Shown: positions 9,546-18,091, numbered from the stretch's first letter. The stretch is 64,000 nucleotides of DNA from Halobacillus litoralis (GCF_020171725.1 NZ_JAIVAJ010000006.1:186001-250000), one strand, 5' to 3'. The notes: generated by a model from the sequence alone, not told the origin. Made by a program: numbers and translations.

Positions 9546-9701
9546 ATGAACGATCTTTTGCAACAGATTAACGAGAAGGAAGCATACTGTTGGAAGTGTC
9601 GGGCGTCCCTCTCAAGTGATGAAGTGATGGTTCTCGAGGAGAGCGATACGAGGATTGCTGAGCTTTGCTATGACTGCTATGAAGAAATGATGAGGAATTA
9701 A
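9546..9701 (+). CDS. Small zinc-ribbon protein (51 aa)
   Basis: 51 residues, with AAAGGAG 10 bases before the ATG and a matching upstream promoter. Two cysteine pairs, CWKC (15-18) and CYDC (41-44), separated by a short acidic stretch, form a typical treble-clef or zinc-ribbon knuckle. The protein ends in acidic and helical residues. No family name can be given. It has its own terminator and does not belong to the sugar operon downstream. Confidence 0.75.
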   Translation: MNDLLQQINEKEAYCWKCRASLSSDEVMVLEESDTRIAELCYDCYEEMMRN

Positions 9702-9751
9702 TTGTTTTATATTGTATAAATACTGAATGAATGTTACGATTTACATAATTC

Positions 9752-9776
9752 AAGCACGTCCATGTGCTTTATTTTT
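9752..9776 (+). terminator. Weak intrinsic terminator after the zinc-ribbon gene
   Basis: AAGCAC-GTCCAT-GTGCTT hairpin followed by a T-rich run. Confidence 0.55.
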
Positions 9777-9785
9777 TCGCGAATA

Positions 9786-9800
9786 TTGTAAACGCATTCA
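9786..9800 (+). promoter_or_regulatory. cre-like site (CcpA)
   Basis: TTGTAAACGCATTCA fits the relaxed catabolite-responsive element consensus. It lies about 85 bases upstream of the ThuA-like gene. Confidence 0.5.
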
Positions 9801-9842
9801 CAAAACATAGTCTACTACGGAAGTTCTTTTTTTAATCGGTTA

Positions 9843-9858
9843 TTGAAATCGATTTCAA
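9843..9858 (+). promoter_or_regulatory. Perfect 16-bp palindrome, cre or LacI-type operator
   Basis: TTGAAATCGATTTCAA is a perfect palindrome with central CG. It contains a full match to the cre consensus TGWNANCGNTNWCA and sits 26 bases before the ThuA-like start codon. CcpA or a LacI-family sugar repressor is the expected binder. Confidence 0.7.
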
Positions 9859-9884
9859 AGAAAGAGTTGGAAGGAGCAAATAAG

Positions 9885-10604
9885 ATGAACGTACTTGTAT
9901 GGAACGAATTTCGTCATGAAAAAGAAAGTGAGGTCGTCCGTGATATTTACCCTGAGGGCATTCACGGTGCGATTGCTGATTTCTTAGGCGAAGAGCACGC
10001 TACAGTCAAAACCGCCACGCTTGATGAAGAGGAACATGGTCTGACAGATGAAGTGCTCGCAGAGACGGATGTTCTCGTATGGTGGGGGCATAAAGCGCAC
10101 GATGAAGTAAGTGAAGAAGTGGCTGAAAAAGTGAAACAGCGTGTACTTGATGGCATGGGACTTGTTGTACTTCACTCTGCCCATTTTTCGAAGCCATTCA
10201 AGAAGCTGATGGGAACGTCTTGTGACCTGAAGTGGAGAGAAGCCGATGACAAAGAACGTATCTGGGTAGTAGATCCGACTCACCCGATTGCGGAAGGTCT
10301 TGGAGAATACATCGATATTGAAAAAGAAGAGATGTACGGAGAGCATTTTGATATCCCTGCACCAGATGAATTGTTGTTCGTCAGCTGGTTCGAAGGCGGC
10401 GAAGTATTCCGAAGCGGTGCGACGTTCAAACGCGGACGTGGTAAGATTTTCTACTTCCGTCCTGGACATGAAACGTATCCGACTTACTACCATAAAGAAG
10501 TTCAGAAAGTGATTAAGAATGGCGTGAAGTGGGCCAACAACGGAGGCACACCGACACCTGTTTATGGAAATGCACAGCCTTTAGAAGAAATTAAAGAAAA
10601 ATAA
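9885..10604 (+). CDS. ThuA-like (trehalose utilization) protein
   Basis: 239 residues from the ATG at 9885, behind GGAAGGAG; the upstream in-frame ATG overlaps the operator and has no ribosome binding site. Class-I-glutamine-amidotransferase-like fold of the ThuA family: MNVLVWNEF start, DVLVWWGH after the second strand, [10 protein letters not shown] in the nucleophile-elbow region, and [16 protein letters not shown] near the end. ThuA proteins accompany Gfo/Idh/MocA dehydrogenases in 3-keto-disaccharide and related sugar pathways. It heads a four-gene operon with exactly such partners. Catalytic role and substrate are not established by sequence. Confidence 0.85.
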   Translation: MNVLVWNEFRHEKESEVVRDIYPEGIHGAIADFLGEEHATVKTATLDEEEHGLTDEVLAETDVLVWWGHKAHDEVSEEVAEKVKQRVLDGMGLVVLHSAHFSKPFKKLMGTSCDLKWREADDKERIWVVDPTHPIAEGLGEYIDIEKEEMYGEHFDIPAPDELLFVSWFEGGEVFRSGATFKRGRGKIFYFRPGHETYPTYYHKEVQKVIKNGVKWANNGGTPTPVYGNAQPLEEIKEK

Positions 10605-10617
10605 GGAGTGGTTGACT

Positions 10618-11658
10618 ATGACTAAATTGAGTGTTGCCGTCATCGGATGTGGGAGTATTGCACAAAACCGTCACTTGATCGAGTATGCTGCAAATGAACA
10701 CGTTGAAATCAAAGCGGTATGCGATATTGTATCAGAGCGTGTGGAAAAAATTGCAGAGGAGTATGGAGCTACTGCATACACCAACTATGAAGAGCTGCTT
10801 TCGAAAGAAAGTGTTGATGTGGTAAGCGTCTGTCTTCCGAACTACCTGCACGCGCCGGTTTCCATCGCTTCCTTAAATGCCGGAGCTCACGTGCTTTGTG
10901 AGAAACCGATGGCGACTTCCAGGGAAGAAGCTGAGAAAATGATTGAAGCGGCAGAAGTGAGCGGCAAGAAATTGATGATTGCCCATAACCAACGCTTCGT
11001 TCCTTCTCACGTGAAGGCGAAGGAACTGATTGAAGAAGGTGCGATCGGAAAAGTGTACAGCTTCCGCACGGCCTTTGGTCATGGTGGTCCAGAGGGCTGG
11101 AGTGCAGAAGGAGAAAACAGCTGGTTCTTCAAAAAGGACCAAGCCTTTATCGGAGCGATGGGTGACCTTGGCGTACATAAAGCCGATCTACTCCGTTATA
11201 TCCTTGGACAGGAATTCGTCGATGTTGCAGGCTTTGTCGAGAATAACGCGAAGAAGGATATCACGGTTGATGACAATGCAGTTTGTATTCTTCGTTCAGA
11301 ACAAGGGATTGTAGGTACGATGGCAGCGAGCTGGGCGTACAACCCGAGTGAAGACAACTCCACTGTCATTTACGGAGAGAAGGGAACGCTTCGTCTGGAA
11401 GATGATCCCGAGTACTCTCTTATTGCGCAGTACACAAATGGAGACATCGTCAACTACCAGCTTGGAAAAATCCAATCGAATGATGAAGGCGGCCAAAGCA
11501 ACTCGCACGTCATCGACCATTTTGTTGACAGTGTGTTAAATGACACGGAGCCACTTATCACCGGAGAAGAGGGGATGAAGTCGCTGGATGTCATTCTAGC
11601 TGCTCTTCGTTCAGGCGAAACGGGCCAAGTCAGTAAGCTCGAGAAGGTTACAAAATGA
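10618..11658 (+). CDS. Gfo/Idh/MocA family oxidoreductase 1
   Basis: 346 residues. The ATG at 10618 is 9 bases from AAGGAG; a TTG six bases earlier is less well spaced. Rossmann fold at the N-terminus (VIGCGSIAQNRH), the family EKP motif (CEKPMATS, about residue 95), and the C-terminal alpha/beta domain with FGHGGPEGW and a GDLGVHKADLLRYI helix that holds the usual catalytic Asp/His. It oxidises or reduces a sugar or inositol hydroxyl with NAD(P). It overlaps the next dehydrogenase by four bases (ATGA), so the two are co-translated. Confidence 0.88.
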   Translation: MTKLSVAVIGCGSIAQNRHLIEYAANEHVEIKAVCDIVSERVEKIAEEYGATAYTNYEELLSKESVDVVSVCLPNYLHAPVSIASLNAGAHVLCEKPMATSREEAEKMIEAAEVSGKKLMIAHNQRFVPSHVKAKELIEEGAIGKVYSFRTAFGHGGPEGWSAEGENSWFFKKDQAFIGAMGDLGVHKADLLRYILGQEFVDVAGFVENNAKKDITVDDNAVCILRSEQGIVGTMAASWAYNPSEDNSTVIYGEKGTLRLEDDPEYSLIAQYTNGDIVNYQLGKIQSNDEGGQSNSHVIDHFVDSVLNDTEPLITGEEGMKSLDVILAALRSGETGQVSKLEKVTK

Positions 11659-12680
11659 CTTCATTGAAGATGGGCATTATCGGTGTGGGAGGCATCGCTC
11701 AAGGGCGGCACCTTCCTGCCTTCAAGCAACTTGAAAATGTAGAGGTGACCGCTGTCCAGGACGTGAATCGTACGCGTGCTGAGGAAGCGGCAGAGAAATT
11801 CGATGTCCCGCACGTGTTCGATGATTACAAGGATCTTTTTGAAAAAGTGGATGCCGTTACGATTTGTACGCCGAATAAATTTCATGCTGAAATCAGTATC
11901 GCAGCTCTTGATGCAGGGGTACATGTTTTATGTGAAAAACCGATGGCGATGACGGTAGAGGAATGCGAAGCGATGATGGAAGCGGGAGAGCGTAATAACC
12001 GTGTCCTGTCCATAGCCTATCACTTCCGTCATACCGCAGAGGGGCGTTTGGCTAAACAGGCGATGCAGGAAGTCGGTGACCCTTTAGTGACACGTGTTCA
12101 GGCGATGCGCCGCCGGAAGGTACCAGGCTGGGGCGTCTTTACGAACAAAGAACTTCAAGGTGGGGGCAGTCTGATCGACTTCGGCTGCCACTTGTTGGAT
12201 CTGGCATTGTGGTTACTGGACGGACCGAAGCCTGTTGAAGTCATCGGAAAAACGTACGATCGCTTGAGCAAGACACCCGGTCAGGTGAATGACTGGGGAG
12301 AGTTCGACCATGAAACGTTCAACGTCGATGACCACGTCACGAGCTATATAATGTTTGAAGACGGATCCTCGATGCAGTTTGAATGTTCCTGGGCAGCCAA
12401 CATTAAAGAAGACCATACGACGCTTACCGTTTCAGGTGTGGATGGCGGCTTAAGTGTTTATCCATTCGAAGTGTATCAGGCAAAATACGGCGCGTTGTTC
12501 GATCAAACGGCCAAAGTGGACGGTGGAGAAGACGAAGGACTAGTCCAAGCGAAGAACTTCGTCGACAGCTGCCTCGGTCAAGGTGAACTCGTCGTGAAGC
12601 CTGAAGAAGCACTTAAGGTGAGCAGGTTGATCGCAGCCATTTACGAAAGCAGTGAAACCGGTACGAGCGTTCGATTATAA
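11655..12680 (+). CDS. Gfo/Idh/MocA family oxidoreductase 2
   Basis: 341 residues, with ATGA overlap to the preceding paralog. Rossmann motif IGVGGIAQGRH, CEKPMAMT, then GGGSLIDFGCHLLDLALWLL, which carries the conserved Asp/His pair. It is clearly homologous to its neighbour but differs in the substrate domain (KVPGWGVFTNKEL). Two non-identical dehydrogenases in one operon often interconvert different positions or sequential intermediates of one sugar; that is inference here. Confidence 0.88.
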   Translation: MTSLKMGIIGVGGIAQGRHLPAFKQLENVEVTAVQDVNRTRAEEAAEKFDVPHVFDDYKDLFEKVDAVTICTPNKFHAEISIAALDAGVHVLCEKPMAMTVEECEAMMEAGERNNRVLSIAYHFRHTAEGRLAKQAMQEVGDPLVTRVQAMRRRKVPGWGVFTNKELQGGGSLIDFGCHLLDLALWLLDGPKPVEVIGKTYDRLSKTPGQVNDWGEFDHETFNVDDHVTSYIMFEDGSSMQFECSWAANIKEDHTTLTVSGVDGGLSVYPFEVYQAKYGALFDQTAKVDGGEDEGLVQAKNFVDSCLGQGELVVKPEEALKVSRLIAAIYESSETGTSVRL

Positions 12681-12698
12681 TTGGAGGAGGATTTTTCT

Positions 12699-13667
12699 AT
12701 GAAACTAGGTGTGTTCGCCGTTTTATTTTCCGACAAATCGTTTGAAGAGATGTTAGACCGTGCAAAAGAATCCGGATTGAAAGCCGTTGAAATCGGAACA
12801 GGAGGGTATCCAGGGGATGCTCACTGTAAGGTCGATGAGCTTCTGGAAAGCGAAGAGAAGCGTAACGAATATTTGGACAAAGTACATGAACGTGGGCTGA
12901 CCATCAGTGCATTCAGCTGTCACGGGAACCCGATTTCACCGGATAAAAAGTTCGCAGAAGAATCTCACGAGGCATTCGTGAAGACTGTCAGACTCGCAAG
13001 CTTGATGGGCGTTCCGGTCGTCAACACATTCTCCGGTACGCCGGGCGGAAGTGAAAGCGACCAGTCACCAAACTGGCCTGTCACACCTTGGCCTCCGGAG
13101 TATTCCGATTCTCTTGAGTGGCAGTGGAATGAAAAACTGATTCCTTATTGGAAAGAGCAAGGGGAGTTTGCTGAGAAGCACAACGTCAAAGTAGGACTTG
13201 AACTGCACGCGGGCTTCTTAGTACACACGCCTTACACGATGCTGAAGCTTCGTGAAGCAACAAATGACGCCATCGGAGCCAACTTGGATCCGAGTCACTT
13301 GTGGTGGCAGGGCATCGATCCGGTTGCTGCCATTAAAATTCTGGGGAACGCAGATGCGATTCACCACTTCCATGCAAAAGACACGTACATCGATCAGGAG
13401 AACGTCAACATGTACGGCCTGACAGATATGCAGCCTTACGGAAACGTGAAGACTCGTGCCTGGACGTTCCGCTCTGTCGGGTACGGTCACGGAACAGAAG
13501 AATGGTCCAACATCATCAGTGCTCTGCGCACATACGGCTATGACTACGTCGTAAGCATCGAGCATGAAGATCCGATCATGTCGATCAACGAAGGGTTCAA
13601 CCAAGCCGTTAAAAACTTGAAATCCGTTCTTATCGAGGAGCCGGCTACAGAGATGTGGTGGGCATAA
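12699..13667 (+). CDS. Sugar phosphate isomerase/epimerase, last gene of the ThuA operon
   Basis: 322 residues from the ATG at 12699, behind GGAGGAGG. TIM barrel of the xylose-isomerase-like family: VEIGTGGYPGDAHCK, SAFSCHGNPIS, VGLELHAGF (metal-binding Glu), ANLDPSHLWWQG, IHHFHAKDTYI (His and Asp ligands) and SIEHEDP (final Glu ligand). It begins 18 bases after the dehydrogenase and is followed by a strong terminator. The set ThuA - dehydrogenase - dehydrogenase - isomerase, with no transporter attached, suggests catabolism of a sugar imported elsewhere. Confidence 0.85.
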   Translation: MKLGVFAVLFSDKSFEEMLDRAKESGLKAVEIGTGGYPGDAHCKVDELLESEEKRNEYLDKVHERGLTISAFSCHGNPISPDKKFAEESHEAFVKTVRLASLMGVPVVNTFSGTPGGSESDQSPNWPVTPWPPEYSDSLEWQWNEKLIPYWKEQGEFAEKHNVKVGLELHAGFLVHTPYTMLKLREATNDAIGANLDPSHLWWQGIDPVAAIKILGNADAIHHFHAKDTYIDQENVNMYGLTDMQPYGNVKTRAWTFRSVGYGHGTEEWSNIISALRTYGYDYVVSIEHEDPIMSINEGFNQAVKNLKSVLIEEPATEMWWA

Positions 13668-13673
13668 ATGAGA

Positions 13674-13711
13674 AAAATCCCCTTTCTGCAAAATGGAAAG
13701 GGGATTTTTTT
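13674..13711 (+). terminator. Strong intrinsic terminator of the ThuA operon
   Basis: AATCCCCTTTC / GAAAGGGGATT stem (11 bp) followed by T7. Confidence 0.93.
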
Positions 13712-13723
13712 GAGCGCACTCAT

Positions 13724-13976
13724 TATTGGGACAGGATCAGTGAGGCAACGGGCCCTGCTAGTCCCAATAAATGAGTAATGGGACAAGGGCGCTGGTGCAG
13801 AGAGCCAAGCTAGTCCCGATAAATGAATAATGGGACAGTGGCAGTGAGGCAACGAGCGCTGTCAGTCCCAATAAACGATTAATGGGACAGGCACACCAAG
13901 GAAGAGCGCTCAACGAGTCCCGATTCACAAAAATTGGGACTCGCACCGTATGAAATCAGAACTTCAATGTCCCAAT
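13724..13976. repeat. 52-bp-period hairpin array 1
   Basis: Four complete GTCCC-(14 nt)-GGGAC hairpins begin at 13761, 13813, 13865 and 13917, each exactly 52 bp after the last. A lone GGGAC at 13728 and a lone GTCCC at 13969 keep the same phase. Hairpins are 24 bp (stem GTCCCAATA-like, AT-rich loop); the 28-bp segments between them are GC-rich and diverged. The array fills the gap between two convergent genes (the sugar isomerase and the potassium channel gene). Function unknown; array 2 at 49.6-50.0 kb has the same period. Confidence 0.9.
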
Positions 13977-13996
13977 CCCCATTCGACACACGTCCA

Positions 13997-15358
13997 TTAG
14001 CCGATAATCATCGATTCTTTCGGATAGTGATACGTCTCTTTTACACCGCGGCCCCGCAATATGAATAAGAAAGAAAAGATGCCGATTCGTCCAATAAACA
14101 TAAGGCCGATAATGATTAATTTTCCTGCCGTGTGAAGCTCTGGTGTAATGCCCATCGATAACCCAGTGGTTCCGAATGCTGAACAGGCTTCGAATATGAG
14201 CGGCAGCAGTTCGAACTGAGGCTCGAGCAGACTGAGAAAAATGATTGAAGTTCCGGTGATCATGATCGCGGTGCTGACTACGATAAAGGACCGGAAGATG
14301 TCATCTTCATGGATTTCTCTTCGGAAGACACGGACGCTCCTTTTCCCTTTGGCATAGGCTAGAATCGTCAGAAGCGTAATCGCAAATGTCGTTGTTCGAA
14401 TTCCTCCACCGACACTGCTTGGTGAGGCACCAATAAACATCAGGACACATATGACGAGAAGCGTCGCCGGGGTGAATTCGCTCACGTCCATCGTCGCAAG
14501 GCCGCCGTTACGGGTCGTCACTGATTGGAAGAAAGCATAGAAGAATGACTCATGCCACGATTTTCCTGCAAAGAAGTGACTGCGGTCGAATAAGTAAATC
14601 AGAATAGTACCGACAACAATGAGCAAAGCAAAGGTGATGGATGTCAATTTTGTAAATAAGGAAAAGTTGAACAGGTCCTTCGGTTTCTTAGTCATGTAGT
14701 CTTTGACTTCGATAAGAACCGGAAAGCCGATTGCTCCTAATGTCAGCAACAGGATATTGACGAATTGAACGAAATAATCGTCCTGGAACATGATGAGTGA
14801 CGTGCCTGTAATATCAAATCCAGCATTGGTCGTTGCGCTGACGGATGCGAACGTTCCTTGCACAAAGGCTTCGCCGACCGTCGGAAAATATTGAAGAAAA
14901 TATAGGCCGAGAATGACCGCTCCGATCAATTCGATCAGGATGATGATCAGCAGGATTTGGCGGATCAACTGGACCATTCCTGAGAATGTGCTCCGGTTTT
15001 GGTCCGTTTTAATGAGCTGTCTTCGCTTCAACCCGATTTTCTGCCCCAATAGCAGCCAGATGAAAGTACCGAGCGTCATGACACCGATTCCGCCGAACTG
15101 GAGAACGAACATGAGGACAAAGTAGCCGGCTGTATTGAAGGTGTCTGCTGTAGACACAACCGTTAATCCGGTGACGCTTATGGCGCTGACGGCTGTGAAT
15201 AAACTGTCCAGAAATGACAGATTGACTCCTTCTCTATGTAAAAAAGGCAGACTCAACAATCCGGTTGAGAGAATCGCTGCTGAAGCATAGAACAGCACGA
15301 TAATTTGAAAAGGGGATAACTTATTAAACCAACGATTCCAACGCTTTTGAACATCCAT
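13997..15358 (-). CDS. Ktr-type potassium uptake channel subunit (KtrB/KtrD)
   Basis: 453 residues, integral membrane. Four selectivity-filter segments are readable in order: ISVTGL, TTNAGF, TRNGGL and FGTTGL, each with the filter glycine. This is the KtrB/TrkH architecture, and the length matches KtrB/KtrD. Ktr channels import K+ with Na+, and need a cytosolic RCK subunit (KtrA or KtrC); none is encoded here, as is the case for ktrD in B. subtilis. GAAGGAG precedes the ATG. K+ uptake is central to osmoadaptation, which fits a halophile. KtrB and KtrD cannot be told apart by eye. Confidence 0.9.
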   Translation of the reverse strand: MDVQKRWNRWFNKLSPFQIIVLFYASAAILSTGLLSLPFLHREGVNLSFLDSLFTAVSAISVTGLTVVSTADTFNTAGYFVLMFVLQFGGIGVMTLGTFIWLLLGQKIGLKRRQLIKTDQNRSTFSGMVQLIRQILLIIILIELIGAVILGLYFLQYFPTVGEAFVQGTFASVSATTNAGFDITGTSLIMFQDDYFVQFVNILLLTLGAIGFPVLIEVKDYMTKKPKDLFNFSLFTKLTSITFALLIVVGTILIYLFDRSHFFAGKSWHESFFYAFFQSVTTRNGGLATMDVSEFTPATLLVICVLMFIGASPSSVGGGIRTTTFAITLLTILAYAKGKRSVRVFRREIHEDDIFRSFIVVSTAIMITGTSIIFLSLLEPQFELLPLIFEACSAFGTTGLSMGITPELHTAGKLIIIGLMFIGRIGIFSFLFILRGRGVKETYHYPKESMIIG

Positions 15359-15487
15359 AAAAGAACTCCTTCAAAATACTGTATGGATTGATTGTATCGG
15401 GAAGACGGGAAGAAGACAACTGGAAGAAGGAAAAAGGGTGAAGGATGGGGAATTGTTGTAGAGGGAAAGATAGAAAAGGGGAGTATC

Positions 15488-15919
15488 ATGAAAGAAGTTA
15501 TTTGGTTTTTATCGGATTTTGCGGATTTTTGGCATGACTTACTGCTGGACTTGTACCGCTCTTTTGGCTGGAACATGAGTGATACAGAGCTTCACTTTTG
15601 GATCATTGGAGTGCTTGGGGTTATCGGCTTACTGTTTGTTGATGTAATCTTTCATGCACTGGCCAGGTTCAGCATCACCGCCATTTCATTCTTATTCAGC
15701 TTTGCCATCGTATTAGTCTTCGTATTTGCATTGGAGATTCAACAGAAGATTGCAGGGAGTGGGAATATGCAGTTCAGCGATGCCGTAGCCGGACTGTTAG
15801 GGTTCTTGTTTTTCTGCCTGGTTTATTTTCTTATAAGAGGCGTACGGGAATGGTTGAAAAAGAGAAAAAAAGGAAATGAGAAAGGGAGGAATGAGTATGA
15901 GCGTACATATCGGAGTTGA
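15488..15919 (+). CDS. Small membrane protein, unknown
   Basis: 143 residues from the ATG at 15488 (GGGGAG four bases upstream). The first 33 codons of the longer frame are Lys/Gly-rich with no ribosome binding site and look non-coding. Three membrane segments (about 36-58, 62-85, 103-125) are followed by a basic tail. It overlaps the ROK kinase start by 23 bases, so the two are likely co-translated. I do not recognise the family. Confidence 0.65.
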   Translation: MKEVIWFLSDFADFWHDLLLDLYRSFGWNMSDTELHFWIIGVLGVIGLLFVDVIFHALARFSITAISFLFSFAIVLVFVFALEIQQKIAGSGNMQFSDAVAGLLGFLFFCLVYFLIRGVREWLKKRKKGNEKGRNEYERTYRS

Positions 15920-16790
15920 TTTAGGTGGAACGAACGTAAGGGTGGCTTCCGTATTGGAGAACGGTGAAGTGGAGGAGATGATGCAGGAAGCGACGGATGC
16001 GGAACAAGGTTCTGCTTACACAATCGACAAAATCATTAGAATGATCGAAGCGGTGGCCGATGGTCGAAAAATCGAAGGAATCGGAATCGGGGCACCAGGT
16101 CCGCTAGACCCTCATCGTGGAATCATTCTTGATCCACCGAATTTACCGGGGTGGGATGAAGTGCCGATTGTTGATCAGATTGCAAAGCATTTTAAAGTTG
16201 AAACGAAGCTGAATAATGATGCGAATGCCGCAGCTTTGGCAGAAGCGAAGTTTGGAAGCGGAAAAGGCTATGACAGTGTCTTCTACATCACTGTCAGCAC
16301 AGGGGTCGGTGGAGGACTTGTCATCGATGGAAAAGTATTTAACGGTGCTCAAGGCTATGCCGGGGAAATAGGCAATATGATTCTCAACCCACACGGCTAT
16401 CAGTACAGCAATTTAAATAAGGGAGCGCTCGAAAGTTATTCAAGCGGCACGGCGATGGCAGAGCGGTTCCACGAACACTTCGGTCAATACGGTGGAGCAG
16501 AAGACGTGTTTTCGCTTGTCAGTCAAGGCGATGAAAAAGCGCAGCGAATTGTAGATGAGGCAGTCGACTATTTAGCGATGGGAATAGCGAACGTGACGCA
16601 CGTCATCAATCCTGCTGTTTTTGTTCTTGGAGGTGGGGTGATGAACGCGGGAGACTTGATCTGGGTTCCCCTTCAGGACAGGCTGGAAGATTATTTGTAT
16701 CCTGGACTCGTTCCACATATCAATCTGAAGCAGGCTGCGTTAAGTGGAGAAGCAGGTGTCATCGGTGCTGCTCTTTTACCTGGACAATAA
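15897..16790 (+). CDS. ROK family sugar kinase (glucokinase-like)
   Basis: 297 residues. The ATG at 15897 lies 7 bases from GGGAGG; ATGs at 15876 and 15891 are badly placed. VDLGGTNVR phosphate-1 loop, GIGAPGPLD, NDANAAALAE (catalytic Asp region), VSTGVGGGLVIDG and VFVLGGGVMN are all present, so it should phosphorylate a hexose with ATP in the cytosol. The Cys-rich zinc site of typical ROK kinases (CxCGxxGC) is absent; the equivalent stretch reads HGYQYSNLNKG. This points to a zinc-free subgroup. It lies beside a ROK repressor and the galactoside operon, and a role in phosphorylating released hexose is inferred. Confidence 0.85.
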   Translation: MSVHIGVDLGGTNVRVASVLENGEVEEMMQEATDAEQGSAYTIDKIIRMIEAVADGRKIEGIGIGAPGPLDPHRGIILDPPNLPGWDEVPIVDQIAKHFKVETKLNNDANAAALAEAKFGSGKGYDSVFYITVSTGVGGGLVIDGKVFNGAQGYAGEIGNMILNPHGYQYSNLNKGALESYSSGTAMAERFHEHFGQYGGAEDVFSLVSQGDEKAQRIVDEAVDYLAMGIANVTHVINPAVFVLGGGVMNAGDLIWVPLQDRLEDYLYPGLVPHINLKQAALSGEAGVIGAALLPGQ

Positions 16791-16830
16791 AAAAAGAGTG
16801 AGCCTCTTCTGAGAAAGAAGGGGCTTACTC
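16788..16830 (-). terminator. Terminator of the ROK repressor gene
   Basis: GAGTGAGCCTCTTCT pairs with AGAAGGGGCTTACTC (G-U pairs allowed), with T7 on the minus strand. It overlaps the repressor stop codon and lies between convergent genes. Confidence 0.75.
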
Positions 16831-18036
16831 CTGTCTGATAAAGAATTCCTCAAGCACAAGAACGCAGGCTCCAATGGCGGATGCATGTTCACCAAGCTTC
16901 GAGAGCACAATGGACGTTTCTTTGGCTTTGTCTGTGAGTCCACGTGATTGGATCGTTTCCTCAATACCTCTCATTAAAAACTCTCCTGCACCGGAAACAC
17001 CACCACCGATGATCATCCGTTTCGGATTGATCGTATGAATCAAATTCGTCAGGCCAATACCAAGGTATCGCCCGGTTTGATGCAGGAGCTCGATGCTGAA
17101 GGGATCTTGCTGAGTTGCAGCCTCGTACACCTTTTGACCGTCCACTTTGTCATAATCCCCGTCCACTAGTTCATGGATCAAAGAGGGTCTTCCTGCTTTC
17201 AACTCTTTTTTGGCACGTTCAGCAATGGCAGGACCGGCTGCTAGGGTTTGCAAACATCCATAGTTTCCACAATTGCATTTCGGACCGGATAAGTCGATGG
17301 TAATGTGACCGATTTCTCCGGCAAGATTATGTTCACCGTGAAAAAGTCGTCCTTTGACCATCAACCCCGCACCAATTCCGTTTCCAACGTTGACTCCAAG
17401 CATATTATCGGCATCATTGCCGTTCCCGAACCAATACTCGCCAAGCGTCATAGCCCGCGCGTCATTCTCCACTTTTACAATCATATTGAACTCATTTTCA
17501 AGCACGTCTCGAATCGGAATATCATGCAGCTGGAATGCCGGTGCAAATAGAGAACGCCCTTCTTCCGGATCGACAATACCGTGCATGCCGACACCGATTC
17601 CTAAAAATTTGTTGAGGTCAGCCCCGTCCATCAGCTCTCGTATTCCCTTTTTCATAATGGAGAGGATGTCTTCATGTGAAGGAAATGGAGGGATGGTGAG
17701 GGTCGTATGTGACTTTAATTTCCCGAACAGATTCGTAATGACAAATTTCATCTGAGTCGTCCCTACGTCCACACCTATGGTATAAAATTGATCGGCATTG
17801 ATCTCTAGAAGTGTTGGTTTACGTCCGCCTTTAGACATGCCCTGTGTCGTTTCGATCACGAATTGTGTGGAAATGAGCTCTTTTACAATGTTACTGACGG
17901 TTGGAGGTGTCAGCTTCGTCTTTTTCGCAATGTCAGCCCTTGATATAGGACCTTCTTCACGAATCATGTTTAATATGGTGGAACGGTTCATCGATTTCAT
18001 GAGTTGAAAGCTGCCGCGCTTATATTTTGTGCTCAT
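16825..18036 (-). CDS. ROK family transcriptional repressor (XylR/NagC type)
   Basis: 403 residues from the ATG at 18036 behind GGAGGAG. An N-terminal winged helix-turn-helix (about 15-75: GPISRADIAKKTKLTPPTVS) precedes a ROK sugar-binding domain (GVDVGTTQMK, NDARAMTLGE) with the complete zinc motif CNCGNYGC. It is divergent from the galactoside ABC operon, the usual position of a local repressor. AT-rich inverted repeats upstream of both genes (18092, 18222) and before the permease genes (20168) resemble XylR-type operators. It probably represses the galactoside operon, and possibly itself, until an inducing sugar binds. Confidence 0.88.
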   Translation of the reverse strand: MSTKYKRGSFQLMKSMNRSTILNMIREEGPISRADIAKKTKLTPPTVSNIVKELISTQFVIETTQGMSKGGRKPTLLEINADQFYTIGVDVGTTQMKFVITNLFGKLKSHTTLTIPPFPSHEDILSIMKKGIRELMDGADLNKFLGIGVGMHGIVDPEEGRSLFAPAFQLHDIPIRDVLENEFNMIVKVENDARAMTLGEYWFGNGNDADNMLGVNVGNGIGAGLMVKGRLFHGEHNLAGEIGHITIDLSGPKCNCGNYGCLQTLAAGPAIAERAKKELKAGRPSLIHELVDGDYDKVDGQKVYEAATQQDPFSIELLHQTGRYLGIGLTNLIHTINPKRMIIGGGVSGAGEFLMRGIEETIQSRGLTDKAKETSIVLSKLGEHASAIGACVLVLEEFFIRQE

Positions 18037-18056
18037 ACGATCTCCTCCAAAATTAC

Positions 18057-18070
18057 TGTTAGCGCTATCA
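18057..18070 (-). promoter_or_regulatory. cre site near the ROK repressor start
   Basis: TGTTAGCGCTATCA is a full match to TGWNANCGNTNWCA, about 20 bases upstream of the repressor start codon. Confidence 0.6.
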
Positions 18071-18091
18071 TAACACATTTGAGTCTTTTTA

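Noticed and set aside
9984..10493. 169-codon minus-strand frame opposite the ThuA-like gene
   Set aside because: Composition (Phe-, His- and Arg-rich) is that of an antisense shadow.
13724..13976. CRISPR array (24-bp palindromic repeats with 28-bp spacers)
   Set aside because: Only the stem arms are conserved, the loop varies, some spacers share sequence, and there are no cas genes. In the second array the intervals are nearly identical, which is opposite to CRISPR spacers.
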